Below are positions 6,546-14,485 of a stretch of DNA of 20,858 nucleotides, piece by piece. Made by a program: the position numbers and the translations under genes. The number at the start of each line of letters is the position of its first letter. The first letter of the stretch is position 1. The DNA lies in NCBI GenBank assembly GCA_007121565.1, contig SKKI01000054.1:1-20858 (forward strand), read 5' to 3'. The notes beneath the pieces were generated by a model. That model had not been told where the DNA came from. It saw nothing but the letters and a program-made list of their open reading frames with translations, and did no database searches. The DNA is from Phycisphaerae bacterium. Its GTDB lineage: Bacteria > Planctomycetota > Phycisphaerae > Sedimentisphaerales > Anaerohalosphaeraceae.

Positions 6546-8423
6546 TTAAGATGACGGAAGGGTTTGCAGCAGGGAATGTGCCTGATCGGCGTAGATGCTG
6601 TCGGGATACATTGCCAAAAATGTGGTCAAAATTTGCCTGATATCGTCCAGCAGCACGCGGCGCTGATCGCCCTCAAGGTCCGAATCTTTCCACATTTGCA
6701 GCAGTGACTGAGCTTTTTCATAGTGCGCGCGAACGCCCACATCGCTTACCCGGTAGGTGTGCATCAATTCTGTCAGTGCTGTCGCACGTTCGGGCGGGTC
6801 AGGGATCGTCAAGGCCTTGGCCAGCAGGATATCGCCGCGCAGGGGATCCTCTTCGGTCATCTCCGACAGCAGGGTGTTCAGTCGTGCCTCGTAATCCAGC
6901 GCGTAGGGATTGAGGCCGATAAAGACCGCCAGGCGTCGCCGCGCCGCATCAGTTGAGCCGCGTCTTTCAGGCTCCAGCAGCCGCTGGAGATTGCGCAATC
7001 GAAGGTCTAAATTGCGCAATTTCCGCCGGCCCAGCACTGTCGGCGAGGGCGGTTCAAAGGCCGCGAAAATGGACTCTCCGGCCTGCTGGGCGGCTTGCTG
7101 CTCTGCTCTTTCAAGCTCCTGGCGGACCATGGTGCGGGTGACCTGTGTTAATTCCATCGCCCGCTCAAATCGGCCTTCAGCCGCATCGTGCCAGGCCAGG
7201 CGCCAGCGGGCCTCCAGCGATTCGGGGCTTTGCGGGAAGCGGTTAAACAGCTCCTGCCAGATCAGCACATTGCTCTTAAACGGATAATCGTTGTAAAAAC
7301 GCAGGGTCTCGGTATGCCGGAAATGGCGAATATCGGGATGGTACTCGTTCAGCAACGCCGTAAAATAAAGGGCAATGGGCATGCGTTTGCTTTGCGGCCA
7401 GCGCCCTTTGAACAATTTATAATCCAACAGCAAATCGTCCCTCCTGCGCCGATAATTCAGACGGTCGGGCATATTTTTTTCAAACCACGACGGCCAGGCC
7501 AGCAGTCTCATTTCCTGCTCGACTTCCTCCTTGAGCCGCTCGCGGAGCTGCTGCGCGTCAATCGGATAGTAGCGTCCGGTCAGGAAGCTGCGCTGGGCGT
7601 CGTCGGCAATCACCGCGTCAATCACGCCGGACAGCGAGGAGGAATGAAATTCGATCACTTCTTCAGGATGGTTGCCGGCCACATAAAGCTGATAATCCAG
7701 CTCTGAAAATCCGATCTTTGAGTGAAAGATGCCGTAGGCCGCCGCCAGCATCGCCAGCGTGACCACGAAAATCAGCCCGGGACGATACCGCGTATAATGC
7801 CCGATGCCCAGGACCAGCGCCGCCATAAACAACCCCGCCAGCCAGGCGTAAATCCACGGGGAATATGAAAATCCCCAGCGTAACGGGTCGGCGGTTGAGT
7901 AGCCGCCCCATATCGCCCAGTACAGTAACTGCGGCGACAAACAGAGCACGATCCCGATAAACCGTGACCGGAACCGCAATGGACGACACGCCACCGCGAT
8001 GCAGCTGAGCATGACAAACAGCCCGAAAAAATACAATCTGCCGATAAACATCACCGACAAAATAAAGGGAATGCTGTAGCGAAAACTGTACAGTTGCGAC
8101 ACCAGCACCGGCGTGGCCGCCAGAATACCCATCACCGTTCCGAGCACCACGATCTGCCAGGGATATTCATAAATACTCAGGGGAAAGGCGACAAACCGAC
8201 CCAAATCCCACAGTGCCGGGTCAATCAGGTCAGCCGGCGTCAGCGAGATCAGCCCGCCGATCACGATCCGGTTCCACCCCCAGCAGGCCAGAATATACAT
8301 CACCACCGCCAGCCCCCAGAACCGCAGGACAAACGGGTGGCTGTAATGCAGTGTCGGGCCGACCGCCATAAACGGTTTCAGCGGGCCGGACGTCGATTTT
8401 ATCGATGTTGGTGATTGAGCCAT
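6546..8423 (-). CDS. Uncharacterised multi-pass membrane protein with TPR-like C-terminal half
   Basis: I do not recognise a named family. The 625-aa protein has a short polar N-terminus, then about six or seven hydrophobic segments (roughly 31-50, 88-108, 117-146, 154-172, 190-209, 215-233). The third could be one long or two short helices. From about 240 onward it is soluble, rich in charged helices. It contains stretches resembling tetratricopeptide repeats, for example 385-445 (NRFPQSPESLEARWRLAWHD) and 590-622 (FLAMYPDSIYADQAHSLL). Such a layout suggests a membrane-anchored scaffold, but no catalytic motif was seen. It lies upstream of psd in the same direction, separated by about 145 nt with a separate psd promoter, so a shared function is not implied. 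It is probably lineage-restricted. Confidence 0.85.
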   Translation of the reverse strand: MAQSPTSIKSTSGPLKPFMAVGPTLHYSHPFVLRFWGLAVVMYILACWGWNRIVIGGLISLTPADLIDPALWDLGRFVAFPLSIYEYPWQIVVLGTVMGILAATPVLVSQLYSFRYSIPFILSVMFIGRLYFFGLFVMLSCIAVACRPLRFRSRFIGIVLCLSPQLLYWAIWGGYSTADPLRWGFSYSPWIYAWLAGLFMAALVLGIGHYTRYRPGLIFVVTLAMLAAAYGIFHSKIGFSELDYQLYVAGNHPEEVIEFHSSSLSGVIDAVIADDAQRSFLTGRYYPIDAQQLRERLKEEVEQEMRLLAWPSWFEKNMPDRLNYRRRRDDLLLDYKLFKGRWPQSKRMPIALYFTALLNEYHPDIRHFRHTETLRFYNDYPFKSNVLIWQELFNRFPQSPESLEARWRLAWHDAAEGRFERAMELTQVTRTMVRQELERAEQQAAQQAGESIFAAFEPPSPTVLGRRKLRNLDLRLRNLQRLLEPERRGSTDAARRRLAVFIGLNPYALDYEARLNTLLSEMTEEDPLRGDILLAKALTIPDPPERATALTELMHTYRVSDVGVRAHYEKAQSLLQMWKDSDLEGDQRRVLLDDIRQILTTFLAMYPDSIYADQAHSLLQTLPSS

Positions 8424-8588
8424 GATTTATGATGAAGATTGATTAAAAATCTAACACGTACCGCCAAAGACCCGGAAAAACCCACTTAAGCAACTCTAAC
8501 AGAAACGATCATACCAATTTGACGTTGACAGGAAAAGAAAAAAGTGCGGTCGACCCAAAAGTTGTATCAAAAAAAATTAAAAAAAGTG

Positions 8589-8616
8589 TTGCATTTTGGT
8601 AATATGAGCATATAAT
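8589..8616 (+). promoter_or_regulatory. rpmE promoter
   Basis: TTGCAT (8589-8594), a 16-nt spacer and a perfect TATAAT (8611-8616) lie in an AT-rich stretch with A-tracts just upstream (8570-8585), which may act as an UP element. Initiation near 8623 leaves a leader of about 34 nt. Confidence 0.65.
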
Positions 8617-8622
8617 AAGTAA

Positions 8623-8640
8623 CTTTCGTTTGTCAGAAAG
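8623..8640 (+). promoter_or_regulatory. Small hairpin in the rpmE leader
   Basis: CTTTC (8623-8627) and GAAAG (8636-8640) can pair around an 8-nt loop. This hairpin sits at the predicted 5' end of the rpmE mRNA, just ahead of the Shine-Dalgarno GGAG at 8647-8650 (6 nt before the ATG). L31 genes in several phyla carry autoregulatory leaders, but this short stem is not one I can match to a known class. Confidence 0.3.
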
Positions 8641-8656
8641 AAGACCGGAGTTATAT

Positions 8657-8881
8657 ATGAAAAAAGATATTCATCCAAAATACGATACGGTGAAGGTTCG
8701 CTGCGGCTGCGGCAATACGTTCGAGACGCGCAGCACCGTCAAAGAGATTCATGCGGAAATCTGCTCGATGTGCCACCCGTTCTTTACGGGCAAGCAGAAA
8801 TTTGTCGATACCGCAGGTCGCATTGAGCGGTTCCAGAAGAAATTTAAAGAAGGTTACAGCTTCCAGAAAAAGCAAAAGTAG
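8657..8881 (+). CDS. rpmE: 50S ribosomal protein L31, zinc-binding (C+) form
   Basis: The 74-aa product starts MKKDIHPKY, the canonical L31 N-terminus, and carries CHPFFTGKQ and [10 protein letters not shown] typical of the family. Cys16, Cys18, Cys36 and Cys39 are all present, so this is the zinc-binding C+ type, which often serves as a zinc reservoir next to zinc-free paralogues. The frame could open earlier at 8630, but ATG 8657 is set by GGAG at 8647-8650 and by homology. It has its own promoter and is followed by a likely terminator. The next gene is prfA, a common neighbour of rpmE in bacteria. Confidence 0.97.
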   Translation: MKKDIHPKYDTVKVRCGCGNTFETRSTVKEIHAEICSMCHPFFTGKQKFVDTAGRIERFQKKFKEGYSFQKKQK

Positions 8882-8906
8882 CCTAATTTCACGAGTTTAC
8901 AACATG

Positions 8907-8956
8907 CGCTGTTTGTCTTGGCCTGACGGGGTTAAGGATTGGCAGCGTTTTTTTTT
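8907..8956 (+). terminator. Probable intrinsic terminator of rpmE
   Basis: CGCTG (8907-8911) pairs with CAGCG (8943-8947), immediately followed by nine T residues (8948-8956). Inside it CTTGGCC (8917-8923) pairs with GGTTAAG (8930-8936), including two G-T wobbles, around a 6-nt loop. The two stems are separated by an internal loop. The direct abutment of stem and T-run supports termination between rpmE and prfA. Confidence 0.5.
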
Positions 8957-9032
8957 GTCTATATCGGGTCATTTTGCGTGTGTCGAACTGCTTTTTTGCG
9001 TATAAAAGAGCGTCGAATGCAATTTAACCCTA

Positions 9033-10142
9033 ATGGATACACGTATGGCGACACATGTTCAACATCACAAAGGACTGACTGATAAGCTCGAAGAGCTGGA
9101 CACAAGATGTCTTGAGATAGCCCGCCAGCTCGAAGATCCCGCCATTGGTTCGGATCCGACCAAGCTGATCGCCCTGAGCCGGGAGCAGAGCAAACTGATG
9201 TCGGTGGTCGGCAACTATCGACGGTACAAAGACTGTCTGTCTCAGCTTGAACAGGCCCGCGACATGATCGCCGAATCGGGCAGCGATGTCGAACTGAAAG
9301 AAATGGCCGCCCAGGAGGCCGACGATCTGGCGGCACAGGCTGAGTCGCTGATGGAAGAGATCAAGGATACGCTCGTGATGGCCGACGATACGGCGATCGA
9401 TTCGGTGATCCTCGAAATCCGTCCCGGCACCGGTGGCGATGAGGCGGCGCTGTTTGCCCGCGATCTGTATATGATGTACACGCGGTATGCCGAAAAGCAG
9501 GGCTGGAAGATCGAGGTGATGGAGTTTTCCGGCACCGAGATGGGCGGGCTCAAAGAGGTCATTATGAACGTCAAAGGCTCCGGCGCCTGGGCGCATCTGG
9601 GCTATGAAGGCGGCGGCCATCGTGTCCAGCGCGTTCCCGAAACCGAATCGCAGGGGCGGGTCCATACCTCCGCGGCCACCGTAGCGGTGCTGCCGGAGGC
9701 CGAAGAGGTCGATGTCGAAATCAATCCCGACGACATTATTGAAAACGTATCGTGCGCCGGCGGGCCGGGCGGACAGAATGTCAACAAAGTCGCCAGCGCG
9801 ATTCGGCTGGAACATATACCGACAGGTATCGTCGTTAGTATGCGTGATGAGCGCAGCCAGCACAAAAACCGCGCCAAGGCGTACCGAATTCTGCGCAGCC
9901 GGCTGCACGAGCATCACAAACAAAAGGCCGACGCCGAACGCTCCAGCGCCCGCAAGACGATGATCGGCTCCGGCGACCGCTCACAGCGCATCCGCACGTA
10001 TAACTTTCCGCAGAACCGCCTGACCGACCATCGCATCAATCTTTCGCTGTACAGCCTGGACAAGGTCATTATGGGCGAGCTGGACGAGTTGATCCAGGCC
10101 CTGCAGGTCCACGACAAGCAGCAGCGGCTGGCGAACCTCTAA
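9033..10142 (+). CDS. prfA: Peptide chain release factor 1
   Basis: This 369-aa protein releases completed peptides at UAA and UAG codons. The codon-recognition tripeptide of the RF1 type (PxT) is present as Pro202-Glu203-Thr204 in [15 protein letters not shown]2 would have SPF. The peptidyl-hydrolysis motif GGQ is at 246-248 in [10 protein letters not shown]. The conserved tail [12 protein letters not shown] and [10 protein letters not shown] is intact. The start is uncertain: ATG 9033 and ATG 9045 are both possible and neither has a clear Shine-Dalgarno. A TATAAA at 9001-9006 could be a -10 box, but no good -35 was found. The following P-loop/NDT-like gene starts only 15 nt after the stop and is probably co-transcribed. 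Confidence 0.97.
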   Translation: MDTRMATHVQHHKGLTDKLEELDTRCLEIARQLEDPAIGSDPTKLIALSREQSKLMSVVGNYRRYKDCLSQLEQARDMIAESGSDVELKEMAAQEADDLAAQAESLMEEIKDTLVMADDTAIDSVILEIRPGTGGDEAALFARDLYMMYTRYAEKQGWKIEVMEFSGTEMGGLKEVIMNVKGSGAWAHLGYEGGGHRVQRVPETESQGRVHTSAATVAVLPEAEEVDVEINPDDIIENVSCAGGPGGQNVNKVASAIRLEHIPTGIVVSMRDERSQHKNRAKAYRILRSRLHEHHKQKADAERSSARKTMIGSGDRSQRIRTYNFPQNRLTDHRINLSLYSLDKVIMGELDELIQALQVHDKQQRLANL

Positions 10143-10157
10143 ATTGATTATTGACGC

Positions 10158-11264
10158 ATGATTATTGTCGTGACAGGACTGGTGGGGGTCGACAAGAAGC
10201 CGTACTTGGCCGACGTGTGCCGGACGGCCAAAGAACGCGGCCGCGACGTGCTGCTGTGCAATGTCGGGCAGATGATGTATGCCGAGGCCCCGAACATTGC
10301 CCCGGGGCGCATTCTCGATATCTCCCTTCAGCGGCTGCATTCGCTGCGTCGAAGCGTCTTTAAGGACATCATCGCCAGGGCCGAAAGCCGCCGCCACGAA
10401 CACATCATCGTCAACACCCATGCGACCTTCCGCTGGCGGCACGGTCTGTTTCCGGCGTTTGATTTTTACCAGATGCGCCAGCTCAACCCCGATCTGTTTA
10501 TCTGTATGGTCGACGGCGTCGAGCCGCTGCACCTGCGGCTGATGCGCGAGCACCACATCCGCCACACGCTTAAAGACCTGATCGTCTGGCGCGAGGAAGA
10601 GACGCTGGCGACCCAGTTGATGCAGCAGGGCACCAACGCCGAGGCGCCGTTTTATGTCCTGGCCCGCGGCGTCGAGACAAGTACGGCCGAGACGTTTTAC
10701 CAGGTGGCCTTTGAGCCGGGACGCAAAAAGGCGTACCTGAGCTTTCCGATGACCCATGTCGCGGGGATGGCGGAGGTGATCGCGGCGATAGAGCGGTTTC
10801 GCGCCGCAGCCAAGACGGTGCTGACCTGCTTCGATCCGGCCGATCTTGAAGAGGCCTATCTGCCGTATTACGCCGCCCGGGCCGCCGCACAGGGCCAGCG
10901 CGAGATCGAAATGCAGGTGCTGGGCGAAACGATTCGCCTGGATACCGGCGAGGTGCGCCAGATCGAGCCGGACATCAACAGCCAGATTTACGCCCGCGAT
11001 TTTGCCCTGATCGACCAGTCGGATATGATCATCAGCTTTATCCCCGAACTGCCCGACGGCCGCCCGGCCCTGTCCAGCGGGGTCGAACGCGAGCTTCATC
11101 ACGCCCACGAAGCGGCCAAACAGGTCTATGTCATCTGGATGCCCCACACCGAACCGTCCGTCTTTGTCACCCAGACCGCCAACAAAATCTTCCGCACCCC
11201 TGAACAGGCAATGGGCTATTTCAGCGAAAAATACGCCTACAAAAGCGAACTGCTGTTTGAGTAG
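10158..11264 (+). CDS. Fusion protein: degenerate P-loop kinase-like domain plus nucleoside deoxyribosyltransferase-like domain
   Basis: I do not know a named function. Residues 1-180 resemble a P-loop nucleotide/adenylate-kinase-like domain: a hydrophobic strand, then GLVGVDKK at 7-14 where a Walker A would be, HIIVNTHA at 82-89, DLFICMVDG at 112-120 and LMREHHIRHTLKDL. The loop departs from GxxxxGK(S/T): the second glycine is Asp12 and Ser/Thr is Lys14. Residues 192-330 resemble the nucleoside 2-deoxyribosyltransferase/DUF4406 fold: YLSFPM at 193-198, IDQSDMIISFIPE at 285-297, then SSGVERELHHAHEAAKQVYVI with Glu312 placed like the catalytic glutamate of GTxxE. Both domains bind nucleotides or nucleosides in known relatives. 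It follows prfA closely and is convergent with the next gene, 9 nt away. Confidence 0.75.
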   Translation: MIIVVTGLVGVDKKPYLADVCRTAKERGRDVLLCNVGQMMYAEAPNIAPGRILDISLQRLHSLRRSVFKDIIARAESRRHEHIIVNTHATFRWRHGLFPAFDFYQMRQLNPDLFICMVDGVEPLHLRLMREHHIRHTLKDLIVWREEETLATQLMQQGTNAEAPFYVLARGVETSTAETFYQVAFEPGRKKAYLSFPMTHVAGMAEVIAAIERFRAAAKTVLTCFDPADLEEAYLPYYAARAAAQGQREIEMQVLGETIRLDTGEVRQIEPDINSQIYARDFALIDQSDMIISFIPELPDGRPALSSGVERELHHAHEAAKQVYVIWMPHTEPSVFVTQTANKIFRTPEQAMGYFSEKYAYKSELLFE

Positions 11265-11273
11265 GCGGCATCT

Positions 11274-12503
11274 TCACACGAAATACATTAATGCCTCATC
11301 GGCGCCGGCGACCAGCAGCTCTGCCTGGTCCTGTGCATACAGTTTCCATAGAGGATGTTCGGTAATCTGCAAGGCACGCGAGCACCCGAGCATCGGCAGA
11401 AAGCGCCGCCAGGTGGCTGATGGTTTATCGTCGCCGCGCTTTACTTCAACCGGAAGCCAGGGCCGGCCGTCTCGAACGATCAAAAAGTCAATTTCCTGTT
11501 TGTCGCGGTTTCGCAAATAATAAAGCTGAAAATCTCCTTTACCGGAGTCTGTCCAATAATTGCAGGCTTTGAGTAAATGAACTGCGACAAGGTTTTCAAA
11601 GCGTGGGCCCAATGCTTTTATTTCACTGTAGTCCCACAGGTAAAGCTTGCTTTCTTTTTTCAAGGATCGTGAAATCCGTTTATGCCAGGGCTTGACTTCA
11701 AAAAGAAAGTAAAGTTCTTTAAGCCAGTTAAGCCATAACTTCAGCGTGTCATGCGCTCTTTCGATGTCGGGTCTCAAAGAGTTGATGCTCAGTGGCGAGC
11801 CGACTTTTTCAGGAAGAAGCGCGGCGAGCATTTCAATCTTGGCCAGATCGTTAAGACGACTAAGATCCCGCAAATCTTCGCGAATAATCAGATCGTGTCG
11901 ATTTTTTCGCCATAGTTTGTAAAAATCGGCATTTTGATTCAACAATGGTTCCGGAAAAGGGCCGAATTCCAGCAAGGCTTTCAGGTCGTCCTGTTGTTGC
12001 GGCGAAGCTGTTTCTGAACGGTCAAACAGCGCGTCCAGGACATCGTCCGGTTCATATGATTTGGGCGTATATAACTCTCGCAGGCTCAATGGCCCCAGGC
12101 GATAATGAAAATACCGTCCCAAAAGGCTGTCGCTGCCGCGGTGATAGACGTTCAGACGCGCGCTGCCGGTAACAAGCAGATCGCAGGGTTGTTTGTCAAA
12201 CTTCAGCGTGTCATAGACCCCTTTCAAGGTACGTTTCCAGGTACGATCTTTGTGGATTTCATCGAGGATGACCAAGGGCGTCTTGTCCGATTGCGGCACA
12301 ATGGATTTGGGCGATTGGCCCCAGAGCCTTCGGAAATCAATCTCATCCCAATTATAATATCGACTGACCGTATACTGGTCGGCAAGCATGGCGGCAAGGG
12401 TTGTTTTACCGCATTGACGCGGTCCGGAAACAAAGGCCATCTTTTGGTTCTGAAAGGCCGTGTCCTCTATAGTAGTCTGTAAATATCTTGTTTTTGTGAT
12501 CAT
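11274..12503 (-). CDS. AAA ATPase with DUF4143 / PD-(D/E)xK-like C-terminus
   Basis: This 409-aa protein belongs to the lone ATP-binding family with an N-terminal AAA domain and a C-terminal DUF4143 domain. Walker A is GPRQCGKTT (27-35) and Walker B is LVILDEIHK (Asp81-Glu82). VTGSARL follows as sensor-like motif. The C-terminal part has IDFLIVRDGRPWLPVEVKRG with Asp339, Glu353 and Lys355, the nuclease-like core of the family; activity is unproven. Family function is unclear, and members are often found as mobile or accessory genes. I chose ATG 12503 because AGAGG stands just before it and homologues start there; an open frame continues to 12584. The gene is visibly AT-richer than its neighbours, suggesting transfer. 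Confidence 0.9.
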   Translation of the reverse strand: MITKTRYLQTTIEDTAFQNQKMAFVSGPRQCGKTTLAAMLADQYTVSRYYNWDEIDFRRLWGQSPKSIVPQSDKTPLVILDEIHKDRTWKRTLKGVYDTLKFDKQPCDLLVTGSARLNVYHRGSDSLLGRYFHYRLGPLSLRELYTPKSYEPDDVLDALFDRSETASPQQQDDLKALLEFGPFPEPLLNQNADFYKLWRKNRHDLIIREDLRDLSRLNDLAKIEMLAALLPEKVGSPLSINSLRPDIERAHDTLKLWLNWLKELYFLFEVKPWHKRISRSLKKESKLYLWDYSEIKALGPRFENLVAVHLLKACNYWTDSGKGDFQLYYLRNRDKQEIDFLIVRDGRPWLPVEVKRGDDKPSATWRRFLPMLGCSRALQITEHPLWKLYAQDQAELLVAGADEALMYFV

Positions 12504-12535
12504 ATACCTCTGTATTCTTTGATTTAATCGAAACA

Positions 12536-12563
12536 AGTATACCCAATCTTCGGCAATTTTCAA
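12536..12563 (-). promoter_or_regulatory. Promoter of the DUF4143 ATPase gene
   Basis: On the minus strand TTGAAA (12558-12563), a 16-nt spacer and TATACT (12536-12541) form a strong promoter about 32 nt from ATG 12503. The -35 box lies inside the palindrome at 12555-12579, a typical place for a repressor site. Confidence 0.55.
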
Positions 12564-12579
12564 GTCATACTTGAAAATT
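12555..12579. promoter_or_regulatory. Palindromic operator candidate 1
   Basis: AATTTTCAAG and CTTGAAAATT form perfect 10-bp arms around a 5-nt spacer. The site covers the -35 box of the ATPase promoter. Its core TTTCAA-N6-CTTGAAA, counted across the spacer, is shared with the second palindrome upstream. Confidence 0.6.
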
Positions 12580-12591
12580 ATCAAAATTTAT

Positions 12592-12622
12592 GGCAAATTT
12601 CAATATATACTTGAAATTTGCC
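12592..12622. promoter_or_regulatory. Palindromic operator candidate 2
   Basis: GGCAAATTTCAA and TTGAAATTTGCC are perfect 12-bp arms around 7 nt. The centre lies 40 bp from that of the first palindrome, close to four helical turns. Both palindromes share TTTCAA and CTTGAAA half-sites, suggesting cooperative binding of the same dimer. Confidence 0.6.
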
Positions 12623-12678
12623 GTTCACAAAAATAAAGATCATTTGCGGTTTGTTTATGCAGAATAATGGATTTTCTC

Positions 12679-12707
12679 TTGAGTAAATATCAAAATGGGG
12701 GTACTGT
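12679..12707 (+). promoter_or_regulatory. Possible promoter of the methyltransferase-deoC-pabB cluster
   Basis: TTGAGT (12679-12684), a 17-nt spacer and TACTGT (12702-12707) lie 15 nt before the ATG at 12723. Matches to consensus are moderate. Confidence 0.3.
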
Positions 12708-12722
12708 TTTCCACTTCTGACG

Positions 12723-13790
12723 ATGCAAGAAAAACCACAAAAACCTGCTTTATCTGAGGCTCTGCGCGAGGAGACCTACCAGCTCAAGGCGGCCTGGCAG
12801 CGGCACGACGCTTCATTTCTACAGAAGTACCTGATTGAGGACGTCGAAGACCCGCGTATTAATCTGCAAAGCATCCTGACGCGGCACTTTTTGATGGACC
12901 GGTTGTTTGATGACCGTTACGCCGAGATTATGGCCCATGAGATCTATTTTGCCCTGACGGTCCACTGGCTGCTGGGCCTGCTCAAGTCAAAGCGGTCCCG
13001 CGCGGCGGTCCATATGCAGACCGCCGCCGTGCTGGATGCCCTGTTGGCAGACGGGCGTGACAGCGACACCGCAGCCATCCCGCCGTTTATGGCCGAGGCA
13101 TTTGGTACGCTGTCGCTGCCGAACTATATCAGCGAGCTGTTGATGTGGGTGCCGCGCGAAGACGACGCTGAGCTGATGCCGGGATATCTGCTGGAGACCT
13201 TTGGGCACATCTGGGCCGAAACGCTGGCACACGAACAGGCCGAGCCGATCAGTGTGATTGAGCCGGCGTGCGGTTCGGCCAACGATTATCGGTATCTGGC
13301 CGGTTATGGGCTGGGGCCGTTTCTCGACTATACCGGCCTGGATATTGCCGAGAAAAATATTGTCAACGCCCGAAGGCAGTTTCCCGAGGTCAACTTTCAG
13401 GTCGGCTCGGTCTATGAGATTCCCGCAGAGGACAAAACCATAGACTTTTGCTTCGTTCACGACCTGTTTGAACATCTGTCGCCTGAGGGAATCGACCGGG
13501 CCGTGGCGGAAATTTGCCGGGTGACGACACAGGATGTCTGCCTGCATTTTTTCAATATGGACGACATCCCGCAGGACGCGATCCGAAAGAAGGACGGTTA
13601 TCACTGGAACCGCCTGAGCAGCGAACACATGCAAAACCGCCTTGACCCCCGCGCCGTTCACCTGGAGAGCCGCTGCCTGGACACTTGGCTTAAGAGCCGC
13701 TTTGCCTATCCTGATTATCACAACAAATACGCATGGAGCTGGTGGATTCAGTTGCAATCATCAAACCCGTTGGATAAAATACGCTCATGA
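12723..13790 (+). CDS. Class I SAM-dependent methyltransferase, substrate unknown
   Basis: The 355-aa protein has a helical N-terminal region (1-170) of no recognised family, followed by a Rossmann-type methyltransferase domain. Motif I is VIEPACGSANDY (178-189), with GLDIAEKNI (Asp207) as the acidic residue after strand 2. GSVYEIP (228-234) and DFCFVHDLFEHLSPEG (241-256) correspond to the later motifs. The N-terminal extension is unusual for a plain small-molecule methyltransferase and may recognise the substrate. The ATGA overlap (13787-13790) with deoC shows translational coupling, but no functional link to deoxyribose phosphate is known to me. No Shine-Dalgarno is seen at the start. Confidence 0.85.
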   Translation: MQEKPQKPALSEALREETYQLKAAWQRHDASFLQKYLIEDVEDPRINLQSILTRHFLMDRLFDDRYAEIMAHEIYFALTVHWLLGLLKSKRSRAAVHMQTAAVLDALLADGRDSDTAAIPPFMAEAFGTLSLPNYISELLMWVPREDDAELMPGYLLETFGHIWAETLAHEQAEPISVIEPACGSANDYRYLAGYGLGPFLDYTGLDIAEKNIVNARRQFPEVNFQVGSVYEIPAEDKTIDFCFVHDLFEHLSPEGIDRAVAEICRVTTQDVCLHFFNMDDIPQDAIRKKDGYHWNRLSSEHMQNRLDPRAVHLESRCLDTWLKSRFAYPDYHNKYAWSWWIQLQSSNPLDKIRS

Positions 13791-14485
13791 TTCCGACGAC
13801 AAAACAACAGCTGGCTCGATATTTTGACCATACGCTGCTGAGCGCAACAGCCGTTGAGGCCGATATTCGGCAACTGTGTGATGAGGCGATGGCGTATGGC
13901 TTTTATGCGGTGTGCGTGCAGCCGCGATGGGTCGGGTTGTGTGCGGATATCCTGCACGGCTCGGATGTCAAGGTTGCCTCGGTGGCCGGCTTTCCGTTTG
14001 GCGCCGAGACGACGCCGGTTAAGGCGCTGCAGGCCGAGGCGGTCATTCGGGCCGGGGCCGACGAGGTGGATAGTGTCGCGGATCTGGCCTCGATTCTGAC
14101 CGGCAACGCCTCGTATCTCCAGCGGGAATTTGCGGCGGTACTGCGCGTATGCCGAAAAATGCGCCCGCCGGTTGCGCTGAAAGTCATTATCGAATCGGCG
14201 GTCCTGACCGACGAGCAGATCCGCTTTGTCTGCGGCATCGCTCAGGCGGCGGGGGTGGATTTTCTCAAGACCGGCACCGGCTTTCTGCCGGCCGGCGGCG
14301 CGCAGGCCGAACATGTCCGCCTGATGGCCCAGGCCGCGGCGCACTGCAAGATCAAAGCCGCCGGCGGCATCAAGACCCTCGATCAGACCCTTGCGATGAT
14401 CCAGGCCGGCGCCTCCCGCATCGGCGCATCGGCCTCGGTGCAGATCCTTGACGAGTTCGATTCCGCCAATGACCGTTCAGACTGA
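13787..14485 (+). CDS. deoC: Deoxyribose-phosphate aldolase
   Basis: DeoC splits 2-deoxyribose 5-phosphate into glyceraldehyde 3-phosphate and acetaldehyde, the last step of deoxynucleoside breakdown. The 232-aa length is normal for the short form. Lys161 in FLKTGTGF is the Schiff-base lysine, Lys190 in IKAAGGIK is the second active-site lysine, and the DEVD motif (92-95) gives the catalytic aspartate. VASVAGFPFG (63-72) is another family hallmark. The gene begins in the stop of the methyltransferase (ATGA) and its end overlaps pabB by 17 nt, so all three are made as a unit. No deoA, deoB or deoD is present here. Confidence 0.96.
   Translation: MIPTTKQQLARYFDHTLLSATAVEADIRQLCDEAMAYGFYAVCVQPRWVGLCADILHGSDVKVASVAGFPFGAETTPVKALQAEAVIRAGADEVDSVADLASILTGNASYLQREFAAVLRVCRKMRPPVALKVIIESAVLTDEQIRFVCGIAQAAGVDFLKTGTGFLPAGGAQAEHVRLMAQAAAHCKIKAAGGIKTLDQTLAMIQAGASRIGASASVQILDEFDSANDRSD

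Noticed and set aside
9981..11147. Minus-strand open frame antisense to prfA and the P-loop/NDT-like gene
   Set aside because: The sense proteins have clear motifs. The antisense translation has none.
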